From contig NZ_KB892388.1 in NCBI RefSeq assembly GCF_000373765.1, positions 1 to 64,000 of the forward strand: a stretch of 64,000 bases of DNA. Direction: 5' to 3'. Source of the stretch: Legionella shakespearei DSM 23087. GTDB taxonomy: Bacteria > Pseudomonadota > Gammaproteobacteria > Legionellales > Legionellaceae. The position numbers and the translations under genes are program-made. The notes under the pieces were generated by a model. That model saw only the letters and a list, made by a program, of their open reading frames with translations. It did not search any database and was not told the DNA's origin. Each line of letters opens with the position of its first letter. Positions within the stretch are counted from its first letter, which is position 1. Below are positions 39,796-48,707 of this stretch, piece after piece.

Positions 39796-42435
39796 ATGAC
39801 ACCACAGCACGTGATAAGTCAGCTGCTGGAATCTGACACTAAGTACCCTAAAAATCTGGAACTATTAAAAAAGATTATCATCATTTCTTATCTTGGTCGT
39901 CTCAGAATCAATGGGTTGCCTCCTGATAATAAAATAGCCCTTGGAAATTACTTATTCGATAATGAACAGATGATGTTTGATTTTACTCGATTAAGTGATG
40001 AAAAAAGGGATGCCTTCCTCAAATGGTTTCTCGAACCTCATGCTGCAGAAAAAGAAAAAGCATGGCCCAGTAGCACTTCATTAAATGAATACCGGGGGTT
40101 TACCGCAGAAGAAACCTTGAGCTGGATTGGGGTAATAAAGAACTGGTTTCAAGGTAAAAATGCGGAGCATTGGACTGTAACCGATTTAGAACTATCCCTT
40201 AATTATCAACTTACTGGAATTGAACTGCTACACGGTGAAAATGGGATTCTGGTAGGGTTTAAACAATTCCTGGTACCACCTTCAGGCACAAAGTATAAAG
40301 GTCCAGATGATCCAGAGTCAGAACAAATAGGGAATACCAAAAGGGTAATTATAACGGATCAGTTGGTTGAACAATTAGTAAATCTTGATCTAAAATCTGT
40401 AAAACCCGAAGTAATGTGTAAGCGGGCTCATCCTCAGGCAATTGATATTAACAATCAGGAGCCACGTTTTGAAGAAATGAGGGCTTACAGGAAAACACAG
40501 CAATTTAATGAATCTGAACCATGGTATCTGCGCATTTGGCACTGGATTACTTCCTTTTTTATAACTGCACCAGTTAAATCTGAAAGAAAAACCTCAGCAG
40601 TCGAGAATAAACTGGTTTTACTTTATGAACACGATGAAACAAAGATTTATCAACGTGAACATACCAAGGAAATTCTGGTCAGAGAAAAGCGACCTGATAT
40701 TGAAAATCTTGTTTTTTGCGGTGGTGGAGCCAAGATTTTTGCTCATGTGGGGGTATGGAAGGCACTTAATGAAGCCAATATAAAGCCCACTCGTTTTGCG
40801 GGAAGCTCAGCAGGCGCAATTATGGCCTTAATGTGCTACTTGGGTTATTCAGCAGAAGAAATTACTGAGTTATTTAAAAATTTTAAACAAGAGCATCTGG
40901 TTCAGTTTGATATAGATCTGAATGGGCTTTCTGATTCTCACTCTCTGAAAACAGCATTGGATTATGCTATTGCGAAGCGTGTGACGCAAATTGTGGAGAA
41001 GTATAATATTCCTTATCCACAAGGAAAAATCACGTTCAATACCTTGGAAAATCTCAGACGACAATATCCTGATTGTGGCCTGGGGAAAGAGCTTATTGTC
41101 ACGGCTACCAACAAAAAATTAAGACAAACTTCCTATTTTTCACTGGAACGTACTCCTGATATGGAAATCAGTGAAGCAGTAAAAACATCTGCTTTATTCC
41201 CGGTTGTATACCGACATACTATGATCGATGGGGAAGAGCATAATGATGGAGGGGTACTGAGTAACTTTCCAACAGAAGTCTTTTGTGATGATCATTCTAC
41301 TTTACTGGAATCAGAGTACGGTAATAATTTAAAAGTCTTAGGCGTTCAGTTTGATAACGGGACGGAACGTTCCGTTATAGACTATGTTATGGATCAGGTA
41401 TACAGGGAAAACTTCATCCTGAACTGGATCTATAGTCTGTTAACAGGAGTAAGTGACCCTGCCAGTGGCTGGGAAAAAGATCGTATTAAACTAAGGCAAT
41501 ATGCACATCAAACCATTGTTCCGAATGTGGATAATATAAAAACTTCTGGCTTTAGTGTTGCTCCAGAAGATCAGCTGCTAATGATTCAAAGTGGCTATGA
41601 AGCAACTAATGAATATTTGACCGTACGTTATGGAACTAAAGAGTATTCAACTAATAAAAATCAGGAATTGATGTATTCAACATTCAGTTCTTTGGGCGAT
41701 TTGCTGGCCTATTGTTCTTATAGAGGGAATAAGCAGTGGTTTGAAATAGTAAATAATCTGATAGTTCAATCAACCTTACCCAACAGAACCAATTTAATGA
41801 AGCAATCTTTAGAGTTGCGTTCTCTTTACTTTAATACAGAAACAACTGTAGAGGAAAAGAAAAAGCCTAATCCCAAGCCTATAACATTTTTTGGCAATAT
41901 ATTGGCTCAGCACCATTTACTGGAACAGCATTCAGACAATCACAAAGTGCTATTAACCCTGTACCCCATTTTTTTAAAGTTAACCTCTGATTTAGTACTT
42001 AATGGGGCTGACATGAAGACCCTGGAAACAGCCAGGCATTCATTAACACTTCATTATCCCTTCACCTGTCTGGAGCATTTTGGACGAATATCCAGGGACT
42101 CGCATATATTACTTCATATCCTTGTTAAATTAATAAAAGAACTTAAAGATAATCCAGACCCTCAGATTTACGCACATCTTAGTGATCTGCAAAGTACACT
42201 ATACTGTAATAATAATTTGTTTAAACCTGAATATTATGGCCAATGGGATTTGTCCATGCCTCAGGCTTTAAGAGTTTTGAAATTATTTAACAGTAATAAA
42301 CTTGAGTCGGTTTCCCAGTTGGTAGTTCATTTACGAGAAAGGGAAGAACCGATGCAAACTATAAAGGATGGACAATATCATGAGGACTTTAGTGACGGGA
42401 GCATCGAAGGGTATAGGATTAGCCTTAGCGCATGA
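39796..42435 (+). CDS. vpdC: VpdC-type patatin-like phospholipase, Dot/Icm effector
   Basis: The 879-residue protein carries a central patatin domain (about residues 300-500). The oxyanion loop is VFCGGGAKIF (307-315), the nucleophile is Ser338 in GSSAG, and the catalytic Asp484 is in NDGGVLSNFP. The N-terminal 300 and C-terminal 380 residues have no recognised domain. Size, layout and place beside pyrF fit VpdC (lpg1426 from memory), a translocated phospholipase reported to be activated by host ubiquitin and to act on the Legionella vacuole membrane. Its last 56 bases overlap the next gene. The start has an AAGGAAG ribosome site. Confidence 0.85.
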   Translation: MTPQHVISQLLESDTKYPKNLELLKKIIIISYLGRLRINGLPPDNKIALGNYLFDNEQMMFDFTRLSDEKRDAFLKWFLEPHAAEKEKAWPSSTSLNEYRGFTAEETLSWIGVIKNWFQGKNAEHWTVTDLELSLNYQLTGIELLHGENGILVGFKQFLVPPSGTKYKGPDDPESEQIGNTKRVIITDQLVEQLVNLDLKSVKPEVMCKRAHPQAIDINNQEPRFEEMRAYRKTQQFNESEPWYLRIWHWITSFFITAPVKSERKTSAVENKLVLLYEHDETKIYQREHTKEILVREKRPDIENLVFCGGGAKIFAHVGVWKALNEANIKPTRFAGSSAGAIMALMCYLGYSAEEITELFKNFKQEHLVQFDIDLNGLSDSHSLKTALDYAIAKRVTQIVEKYNIPYPQGKITFNTLENLRRQYPDCGLGKELIVTATNKKLRQTSYFSLERTPDMEISEAVKTSALFPVVYRHTMIDGEEHNDGGVLSNFPTEVFCDDHSTLLESEYGNNLKVLGVQFDNGTERSVIDYVMDQVYRENFILNWIYSLLTGVSDPASGWEKDRIKLRQYAHQTIVPNVDNIKTSGFSVAPEDQLLMIQSGYEATNEYLTVRYGTKEYSTNKNQELMYSTFSSLGDLLAYCSYRGNKQWFEIVNNLIVQSTLPNRTNLMKQSLELRSLYFNTETTVEEKKKPNPKPITFFGNILAQHHLLEQHSDNHKVLLTLYPIFLKLTSDLVLNGADMKTLETARHSLTLHYPFTCLEHFGRISRDSHILLHILVKLIKELKDNPDPQIYAHLSDLQSTLYCNNNLFKPEYYGQWDLSMPQALRVLKLFNSNKLESVSQLVVHLREREEPMQTIKDGQYHEDFSDGSIEGYRISLSA

Positions 42436-43156
42436 GTTCGCACAACATGGTCATGATGTACTATTGGTTTCTCGCGATGGTGAGCGTTTAAAAAAGATTG
42501 TAGAGCAATTTAAAGTGCTCTATAAAGTCACTGTTGATTATAAAGTCGCTGATCTTAGCCAGACGGGAAGTGCCCTCAAATTATATACTGAATTAAGAGA
42601 GCATGGGATTGAAATCAATTGTCTTGTTAATAATGCAGGTATTGGCTATATGGGACCATTTGCTGATATGAGTTTACCCAGACTTGATGAACTCATGCAA
42701 TTGAATATGGTTTCGGTCAGTGAATTAACTCGTTGTTATTTAAATGATTTTCTAGAGAGAAATGAAGGGCGCATTTTACAGGTAGCCTCAACTGCTGCAT
42801 TTCTGCCTGGGCCGTTTATGGCTGCTTATTATGCAAGCAAGGCTTATGTTACTTCATTGTCGCATGCAATAGCCTATGAATTGAAAGGAACGAATGTATC
42901 CCTTTCCATCTTATGTCCTGGCGCTACAAAGACTAATTTTTTCCCAGCTGCTGGAATGGAAAATTCCATGCTGGAAAAAGGGTATACAGGAATGATGAGT
43001 CCAGAGGCTGTGGCAAAAATCGCTTATAGAGGCTTGCAAAAGAAAAAGTTGTATATTGTTCCAGGGGTAATGAACAAGATTCTGGCCAGTTCTGCCGCAA
43101 TGTCGCCTAAAAGAATTGCAGCAGCAATAGCTGCGTATTTTCACCATAAATCTTGA
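42380..43156 (+). CDS. short-chain dehydrogenase/reductase
   Basis: The 258-residue classical SDR has TGASKGIG (residues 6-13), NNAGIGYMG, the catalytic Ser in VASTAAFLPG and the Tyr and Lys in YYASKAY. Its best relatives appear to be the DltE/YqjQ-like SDRs, and substrate is unknown. The ATG at 42380 lies behind AAGGATGG. An earlier ATG at 42368 is less likely. The start lies inside the vpdC-like gene (56-base overlap), so the two are probably co-transcribed. Confidence 0.85.
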   Translation: MRTLVTGASKGIGLALAHEFAQHGHDVLLVSRDGERLKKIVEQFKVLYKVTVDYKVADLSQTGSALKLYTELREHGIEINCLVNNAGIGYMGPFADMSLPRLDELMQLNMVSVSELTRCYLNDFLERNEGRILQVASTAAFLPGPFMAAYYASKAYVTSLSHAIAYELKGTNVSLSILCPGATKTNFFPAAGMENSMLEKGYTGMMSPEAVAKIAYRGLQKKKLYIVPGVMNKILASSAAMSPKRIAAAIAAYFHHKS

Positions 43157-43214
43157 AACAGCTGACTATACAGCTGTTTCGGGATATACTTGTTTTTTTC
43201 AGCAGAATATTCTC

Positions 43215-43667
43215 ATGTACAATGATTTAACTCTTTATTATTTAAATCAAATAGGCATCCGACCCTGGATGAGTAAGGAACATCATTCTGCTTTGATTCC
43301 AGCACAACCTATTGCAGAGCCGAAGGAAAGGCCCAGGTTGTTTATTCTTACCTCGACACGCCATGGGAAAACTGAGTTGCTGTTACGTAAAATGATTCAT
43401 TGTATTGGTCTCATGGAGGAACAATTGGAACTAATCCAAATTCAGGACTTATCGGAACATTGGCTAAAAAGCGTAACCCCCCGTGCTTTATTATCTTTAG
43501 GGGTAGAGCTGCCTGATTTCATTAGCAATGCTTTAGCTAACTGTCCGATAATCCTCAGTTTTTCATTGGAGCATCTTATTGAGTGGCCTGCTGACAAGAA
43601 AAAGGTATTGCAAGATCTCTACTCGTTTAAGCAGCATCTTTCTTCCTGTAATGAAACCGACTTATGA
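43215..43667 (+). CDS. holD: possible HolD-like DNA polymerase III psi subunit
   Basis: The 150-residue protein is not securely recognised. Its N-terminus (LTLYYLNQIGIRPW) resembles the start of E. coli HolD (LQQLGITQWS). The C-terminal part, with a helical LIEWPADKKKVLQDLYSF, resembles the ANPTARAALWQQICTYE end of HolD. Psi links the clamp loader to SSB. It overlaps the following pseudopilin gene by 4 bases (ATGA). Confidence is limited because HolD is poorly conserved and I could not align it fully. Confidence 0.45.
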   Translation: MYNDLTLYYLNQIGIRPWMSKEHHSALIPAQPIAEPKERPRLFILTSTRHGKTELLLRKMIHCIGLMEEQLELIQIQDLSEHWLKSVTPRALLSLGVELPDFISNALANCPIILSFSLEHLIEWPADKKKVLQDLYSFKQHLSSCNETDL

Positions 43668-44134
43668 GCATAAAAGGATTTACTCTTCTTGAAGTCATGT
43701 TTACTTTAATTCTGTTTATTTGCTTGTCTTTGTTTAGCATTAATGCGCTTTCCTTATTCAGGGAAAAAAATGAGAAGCAAATGATCATTGATGAACTTAA
43801 AATGGCCATCCAGTATGCCAAATTTCAAGGAATAAATCTTGGCCATACGCTGTATCTGACCCCGCCTAATGCAGAGACAGACTGGTCTAAAGGAATGGAG
43901 TTAAAGCAGTTAAATAAAATTACGGGACAAATGGAATTGCTTCATCAGTGGCAATGGCAACATCGCAACTGGAGTCTAAGCTGGTCAGGCGCTAATGCTA
44001 ATAAAATTCTGATATCCAATAATCCCTCTCATGCCATCAGCAATGGTACGTTTACTTTGACTGATGTAAAGTCTCATCAATCTGTAAAAATACTTTTAAA
44101 CAGGTTGGGGCGGCTTAAAGTGAAAACAGATTAA
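43664..44134 (+). CDS. type II/IV pseudopilin, GspH/FimT-like
   Basis: The 156-residue protein has a class III prepilin leader: MSIKG then FTLLEV, with cleavage after Gly5, Phe6 and Glu10, and the hydrophobic N-terminal helix that follows. The rest is short and GspH/FimT-like. Such minor pseudopilins prime type II secretion or type IV pili. Unusually, it stands alone beside a HolD-like gene and ubiCA, with no other lsp or pil genes. The 4-base overlap upstream suggests coupling with the preceding gene. Confidence 0.78.
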   Translation: MSIKGFTLLEVMFTLILFICLSLFSINALSLFREKNEKQMIIDELKMAIQYAKFQGINLGHTLYLTPPNAETDWSKGMELKQLNKITGQMELLHQWQWQHRNWSLSWSGANANKILISNNPSHAISNGTFTLTDVKSHQSVKILLNRLGRLKVKTD

Positions 44135-44199
44135 TTGCTTGTTAGGCAGTGGTTAATTTTGTAAGATGCACCCATCATCTTCATAAATATAATTTATTA

Positions 44200-44736
44200 A
44201 TGTTCTTCAATAAACAGCCTCTTTTTTTTGTAGAAACACCCCATTCCGAGTGTTTTAAAGCCTGGGCTGAACATCAACATTCTTTGACTGACAAACTGGT
44301 GCAGCTTAAAGGTTCCTCGCAACTGGAGGTGCTTTTTCAAAACTGGATCAAACCAAACTGGTGGGACACCTATTTTCTTCAGATAAATGATGAACTTATC
44401 TATCAGCGCGAAATTATCATGCGCCATAAAGACACTGAATATTGGTATGCCAGAACGATTATTCCCGAAACATGTTATGAGGTTGCCCCAACATTTTTTG
44501 ATCGCTTGAATAGCGAATCAATAAAAAATTTAATTTTTGGTGAAAGCCAGGTGCGTTGTAGCAACAGGATATGTTATCCGGTAGATGAACAATGCCTGGA
44601 GTTTTATTGGGCTAAAAAATACCTGCCAGACACAAAGGGTACTCTTTGGTGCAGATTAGCAGAATATCAATTTCAACATAAAGCCTCTTTTTATTTAATA
44701 GAGCTTTTATTGCCTGAATTAGGGACGGTAGCGTGA
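44200..44736 (+). CDS. ubiC: chorismate pyruvate-lyase
   Basis: UbiC releases 4-hydroxybenzoate from chorismate, the first step of ubiquinone synthesis. The protein from the ATG at 44200 has 178 residues and shows the motif REIIMRHKDTEYWYARTIIP and the C-terminal EYWYAR-like core, followed by QFQHKASFYLIELLLPEL. A GTG at 44149 gives a 195-residue version, and the choice is uncertain, as neither has a clear ribosome site. It overlaps ubiA by 4 bases, the conserved ubiCA order. Confidence 0.82.
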   Translation: MFFNKQPLFFVETPHSECFKAWAEHQHSLTDKLVQLKGSSQLEVLFQNWIKPNWWDTYFLQINDELIYQREIIMRHKDTEYWYARTIIPETCYEVAPTFFDRLNSESIKNLIFGESQVRCSNRICYPVDEQCLEFYWAKKYLPDTKGTLWCRLAEYQFQHKASFYLIELLLPELGTVA

Positions 44737-45584
44737 TGAAATGGGATGTTTATAAAAGAGTAACGCGTCTTGACAAACCTATAGGTATTTTACTGCTCTG
44801 GTATCCAACCGCCTGGGCTTTATGGTTGGCTAACAGGGGGGGACTGTCCTTAAAATTGTTTTCATTATTCTTTATTGGAACGGTGCTGATGCGTTCTGCG
44901 GGTTGTGTCATTAATGATATCGCAGATAGGGACATAGACAAGCATGTTTCACGAACTAAATTACGGCCAATCACTTCAAATGAAATCAGCGTAAAAGAAG
45001 CCTTTTTCTTGTTAGCAACACTGCTTTTCGCTGCTTTTCTTATCCTGCTTTATCTTCCTTGGGGTTGCTTTTATCTTGCTATAATTGCCCTTGCGGTGAT
45101 TTTCATCTATCCCTTTTGTAAACGTTTTATCAGTGCGCCGCAAGTTGTTCTTGGGCTTGCCTTTTCTATGGGGATTCCTATGGCTTATGTTGCCTCAGGA
45201 ACTTCGTTTGATGCAGATATGTGGCTGCTTTGCAGCTTGAATTTTGCCTGGATTGTAGCTTACGACACTATGTATGCCATGGCAGATAAGGAAGATGATT
45301 TAAAAATAGGGGTCAAATCAACAGCAATTTATTTTGCTGACTATGATCGTTTGATTATTGGCTTGTTATTGCTTGTTCTCCATGCCTTATGGTTGGCATG
45401 GGCCTTAATCAATCAGGTTAATGTACTCTTTTATCCAGTATGGGCTATTGCAAGCTTTGTTTTAATCCATCAGCAAAAGCTGATAAGTCAGCGTATTCCG
45501 CAAGATTGCTTTAAAGCATTTATAGTAAGCAATTATTATGGGGCATTCATGTGGTTGGCCGTTGCGCTGGCTACGTCGTCCTGA
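44733..45584 (+). CDS. ubiA: 4-hydroxybenzoate polyprenyltransferase
   Basis: UbiA attaches the polyprenyl tail to 4-hydroxybenzoate in the membrane. The 283-residue protein has about eight membrane segments and both metal motifs: N61-D62-x2-D65-x3-D69 (VINDIADRDID) and D178-x6-D185 (YDTMYAMADKEDD). It overlaps ubiC. The last three codons and the stop (ATSS then TGA) lie in the family A palindrome at 45573, so the repeat has replaced the original 3' end of the coding sequence. Confidence 0.93.
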   Translation: MMKWDVYKRVTRLDKPIGILLLWYPTAWALWLANRGGLSLKLFSLFFIGTVLMRSAGCVINDIADRDIDKHVSRTKLRPITSNEISVKEAFFLLATLLFAAFLILLYLPWGCFYLAIIALAVIFIYPFCKRFISAPQVVLGLAFSMGIPMAYVASGTSFDADMWLLCSLNFAWIVAYDTMYAMADKEDDLKIGVKSTAIYFADYDRLIIGLLLLVLHALWLAWALINQVNVLFYPVWAIASFVLIHQQKLISQRIPQDCFKAFIVSNYYGAFMWLAVALATSS

Positions 45585-45612
45585 GCGCGTCTTTTTGCGC
45601 TCAGGACGACGT
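45573..45612. repeat. short family A palindrome supplying the ubiA stop
   Basis: ACGTCGTCCTGAGCGC and its exact inverse GCGCTCAGGACGACGT form 16-bp arms around GTCTTTTT. The hairpin spans the ubiA stop codon and could act as a terminator-like block between convergent ubiA and the lipoprotein gene. The same 40-bp form occurs at 47886-47925 with one base change (GTCTCTTT). Confidence 0.85.
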
Positions 45613-45631
45613 GAATCCGAGTTTGAAATGA

Positions 45632-46024
45632 TTAATACACATCACTGCCATTGTCAGCTACAACACGTGTGTGTCTGCCATAAATAACCAAAATTTTCTG
45701 CTTGTTTTTGAGCTTCAGATCTTCCGACTGAACGACAGAGATAATACTGCCCGAATTCAGTTTAATGACGTATTCTACACCATGAGTCTGATTATAGCCG
45801 CCATCGATAAAACTGTCCGCTCCCTTGGTATTGGGATTAGGGGCAGTATTTTGGCGATGAAGGTTTACAGGTCTTTTGGATATGATAGTACCTGGAATGA
45901 CTTTTTTAATTTTGCCAATTTCATTGGCATCATATTCTCCGGGAGGTAAGTCTTTGCTGCAGGCAACCAGAAATAAGCCTAGTAAAGCGACAAAAATGGA
46001 TTTAAATACGGGTTTCAGGTTCAT
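45632..46024 (-). CDS. SlyB-like outer membrane lipoprotein lacking the glycine zipper
   Basis: The 130-residue protein has a lipoprotein signal with LFLVAC (Cys22). By eye it matches SlyB/Pcp in two blocks: DANEIGKIKKVIPGTIISKRPVNLH after the signal and HGVEYVIKLNSGSIISVVQ near the end. The glycine-rich zipper normally lying between them (about 40 residues, membrane-inserting) is replaced by a short polar stretch of about 25 residues. SlyB proteins support outer-membrane stability. A GGAG ribosome site precedes the ATG. It is a single gene. Confidence 0.7.
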   Translation of the reverse strand: MNLKPVFKSIFVALLGLFLVACSKDLPPGEYDANEIGKIKKVIPGTIISKRPVNLHRQNTAPNPNTKGADSFIDGGYNQTHGVEYVIKLNSGSIISVVQSEDLKLKNKQKILVIYGRHTRVVADNGSDVY

Positions 46025-46109
46025 AGTGATTTAACTCCAATAGTTATTAATTTCATTGCTGAGCCATTCTAACTGACTTTATCAAGATTTTTAATTGATT
46101 TTATCTTTT

Positions 46110-47867
46110 TTATTCACTTCCTACACAATGATGACAAGTAAATAAGGATTCAGGATCATACTTGTGCTTTATTTCCAGTAATCTGTCGTAATTGCGCCCC
46201 CATAGAGCAGCTTGCCAGTTGGGTAAAAAGTAATCTGCTTCATTACCGTAAGTACCGGAATTAACACTTAAGCTGCTTATGATCTGCATGGCGCTTTTTG
46301 CTTTATCAGCAGCTAGTTTGGCCGCTGCCAAATCAGGTTTATGCCCAGTGATACCGGGATAGGCATATTGCTGTCCTCCAGAGACAATCACCAGCGCTAC
46401 AGCATCTAGAACAGCAGGATTCATGGCCGTATTCTTCTGACGGGCTCTAGCCTCAGTTGATGCACCGGATAATCCCTTATTAAAATGCAGTGAGAGACGA
46501 GTGAGCCGCGATGCATCATATAAAGCTTTAGCCAATCGACCCTGATTTTCTTCCTGAAATAACCGGAATGGCAAATAACCTGACTGATAATGGGTAAGAT
46601 ATATAGAAACCTCTGCTTGATTGCCTGCCCACCAGAACTCACCGGGCGTGGCATTTTTCCTTTGATCCGCAATGATGTCCGCAGGGAGATGTTGCTCCAG
46701 ATAGGTATAATCCCAGAACGTTCTGGCGGGCAAGACCAGGCTATTGATCTTGACTTGATAGCGTTCTGGATTTCTTTCCAGCCATTTTATGAAGGGGTGC
46801 CATAGCGTATCCACTTCTGATTTATTCATTCCTTGAAAAACCAGTGCAAGCTGTAATTCATTTTCGGGGTTTAAAATCACTTGCTCTCCCCAGTGTTCAT
46901 TGTGAAGTTTCAAGCGATAAAAATTAATAAAATATTGAATTAAATCCTGATAATCCTTATCTGATTTTGCTTTAACTGTTCCTGTGAGTGCTCCGAAGAA
47001 GGTGGGTAGGGGATGCGTCTCCAAAGTGATTTTGCTCACTATGCCATAGGTACCTCCTCCGCCTCCTTTCAATGCCCAGTACAGATCCTGATTTTGACAG
47101 GTATTCACGGTAAGTATTGTTCCATCAGCAGTAATTAATTCTGCTTCAAGAATACCAGCAGCACCTGTACCAAATTTTTTGGAAAAACTGCCAAACCCAC
47201 CTCCCTGAATGAAGCCGCCCGCAACACCTACGGAGGTACAGCCACCTCCTTGAACGTATCGTCCATGGTTCACTGTGACTTCTTTATAGGCTTCGAGCCA
47301 TCGTGTTCCTGCCTCTGCTGTTACCGCATTGACCTTCTTGTGTGCTGGCGGACAGCCTTTCGGGATGAACTTATCGACTGTTTTTACTTTACGCATGGGG
47401 TGAGTCCAGATAAGCAGGGAGTCTGGAGCATTTGAGCGGCCCAGATAATCGTGCCCGGTTCCTTTTATTGCTATTTTAATGTGATGTTGTCGTGCGAAGC
47501 GTATTGCTGCAGCGATTTCCTCGGCACTTTCAACGGCTACAATGTAAGGACTGACTGCTGAATTCCAGGCGTTGAACCAGCCATTGGACTGCGTACCTCC
47601 GGGTTGTGATTCGATAAAAAAAGGGTTTTTCAGTTCTTGTAATGCGATATTACAGGTCTCACTATCGGGTGATTGAATGCAGGCTTGCAGGGGAGATATG
47701 CCTTTAATTAAATGCCCGTTAACTTGCTTATCAAGTTCATTCCATTGTGTGGTAGATGGCCAGCAGGATTGAGCCGGTGTGCAATAGCTTTGCTTTAATT
47801 GGTGCGCTGAAAGGCTATAGCTGATAATCAGTACCAATCCTGTTATCCCTAATCGTAACAAAGTCAT
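46110..47867 (-). CDS. exported FAD-linked oxidase of the berberine-bridge type
   Basis: The 585-residue protein has a signal peptide (hydrophobic residues 5-20, cut near SLSA|HQ) and an N-terminal cysteine-rich segment. An FAD-binding PP-loop GTGHDYLGRS follows, in which His139 is the likely covalent FAD attachment residue of this family. The C-terminal BBE motif lies in NYDRLLEIKHKYDPESLFTCHHC. These enzymes oxidise sugars, alkaloids or phenolics with oxygen; the substrate is not predictable. The protein probably acts in the periplasm or outside the cell. The AGGGAGA ribosome site is tight against the ATG. Confidence 0.85.
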   Translation of the reverse strand: MTLLRLGITGLVLIISYSLSAHQLKQSYCTPAQSCWPSTTQWNELDKQVNGHLIKGISPLQACIQSPDSETCNIALQELKNPFFIESQPGGTQSNGWFNAWNSAVSPYIVAVESAEEIAAAIRFARQHHIKIAIKGTGHDYLGRSNAPDSLLIWTHPMRKVKTVDKFIPKGCPPAHKKVNAVTAEAGTRWLEAYKEVTVNHGRYVQGGGCTSVGVAGGFIQGGGFGSFSKKFGTGAAGILEAELITADGTILTVNTCQNQDLYWALKGGGGGTYGIVSKITLETHPLPTFFGALTGTVKAKSDKDYQDLIQYFINFYRLKLHNEHWGEQVILNPENELQLALVFQGMNKSEVDTLWHPFIKWLERNPERYQVKINSLVLPARTFWDYTYLEQHLPADIIADQRKNATPGEFWWAGNQAEVSIYLTHYQSGYLPFRLFQEENQGRLAKALYDASRLTRLSLHFNKGLSGASTEARARQKNTAMNPAVLDAVALVIVSGGQQYAYPGITGHKPDLAAAKLAADKAKSAMQIISSLSVNSGTYGNEADYFLPNWQAALWGRNYDRLLEIKHKYDPESLFTCHHCVGSE

Positions 47868-47885
47868 TCTCCCTGACAGGTAAGC

Positions 47886-47925
47886 ACGTCGTCCTGAGCG
47901 CGTCTCTTTGCGCTCAGGACGACGT
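47886..47925. repeat. short family A palindrome between deoC and the FAD oxidase
   Basis: This is the 40-bp hairpin form of family A (16-bp arms, GTCTCTTT loop). It sits 8 bases downstream of the deoC stop and 18 bases upstream of the FAD-oxidase start. It could end or weaken the deoC transcript, separating the salvage operon from the oxidase gene. Confidence 0.85.
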
Positions 47926-47933
47926 GGCTACAA

Positions 47934-48707
47934 TCACTTACTGTTTAATAACTCACTCAACAAACTGCTGGCACCGATGCGAAACCAATCGGCTGATATT
48001 TTTTTACCGAGCATGAGTTCAGCCAAATGAGCGAAATTTCTTGCCTGCTCTGGGCTTTTTACGCCTCCTGATACTTTAAGACCACAAGGACTTTCTTCTG
48101 TTGCTGCATCTTTAATGGCGCTTAAAATGGCAAAAACGTCAGGCAAGGTCGCTCCCTGAGCGGTTTTTCCTGTGGAGGTTTTAATAAAATCACAGCCCAT
48201 AGCAATCAATTCTTTACTGACCTGATAAACACTTTCCATGGTGGTGAAAGCACCTGTTTCCAGAATTATTTTAATAGTGCGCTCTCGTTTCTTGCAGGCT
48301 TGAATGATGACATCACTTTGATTGAGTGCATGCTGCCTGTTACCTGTTAAGTAAGATTGATAGGGGAAAACATAATCAATTTCTCTGGCACCTAAGTTAA
48401 TTGCCTGATCCAGTTCAGCAAGACAGGCTAATAAATCATTATTGCCATGAGGAAAATTAATGACAGTAGCCAAATGTACATGCGACAGTCTTTTGAATGC
48501 CGGCAGATGTTCAGGGAAGACACAGACAGCAGCCACATGATTCGTTTGCGCTCTGTCAGCCAGAAGAGCCAGTGCTTCAACAGAAGCATCCGGATCCAGA
48601 AGGGTAAGATCAATTGTTGCGATTAATTGATCTTTAGATATAGTCCGTCCACTTTGAGACGAAAGGAGTTGTTGCAATACATCATTGAGATGAATTGTCA
48701 GTGTCAC
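47934..48707 (-). CDS. deoC: deoxyribose-phosphate aldolase
   Basis: DeoC splits deoxyribose-5-phosphate into acetaldehyde and glyceraldehyde-3-phosphate. The 257-residue class I aldolase has the Schiff-base lysine Lys176 in FIKTSTGK and the second lysine Lys211 in GLKVSGGVK, both as in E. coli. Its start overlaps the punA stop (ATGA). With cdd and punA it makes a nucleoside-salvage operon that can feed deoxyribose into central metabolism. Confidence 0.95.
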   Translation of the reverse strand: MTLTIHLNDVLQQLLSSQSGRTISKDQLIATIDLTLLDPDASVEALALLADRAQTNHVAAVCVFPEHLPAFKRLSHVHLATVINFPHGNNDLLACLAELDQAINLGAREIDYVFPYQSYLTGNRQHALNQSDVIIQACKKRERTIKIILETGAFTTMESVYQVSKELIAMGCDFIKTSTGKTAQGATLPDVFAILSAIKDAATEESPCGLKVSGGVKSPEQARNFAHLAELMLGKKISADWFRIGASSLLSELLNSK

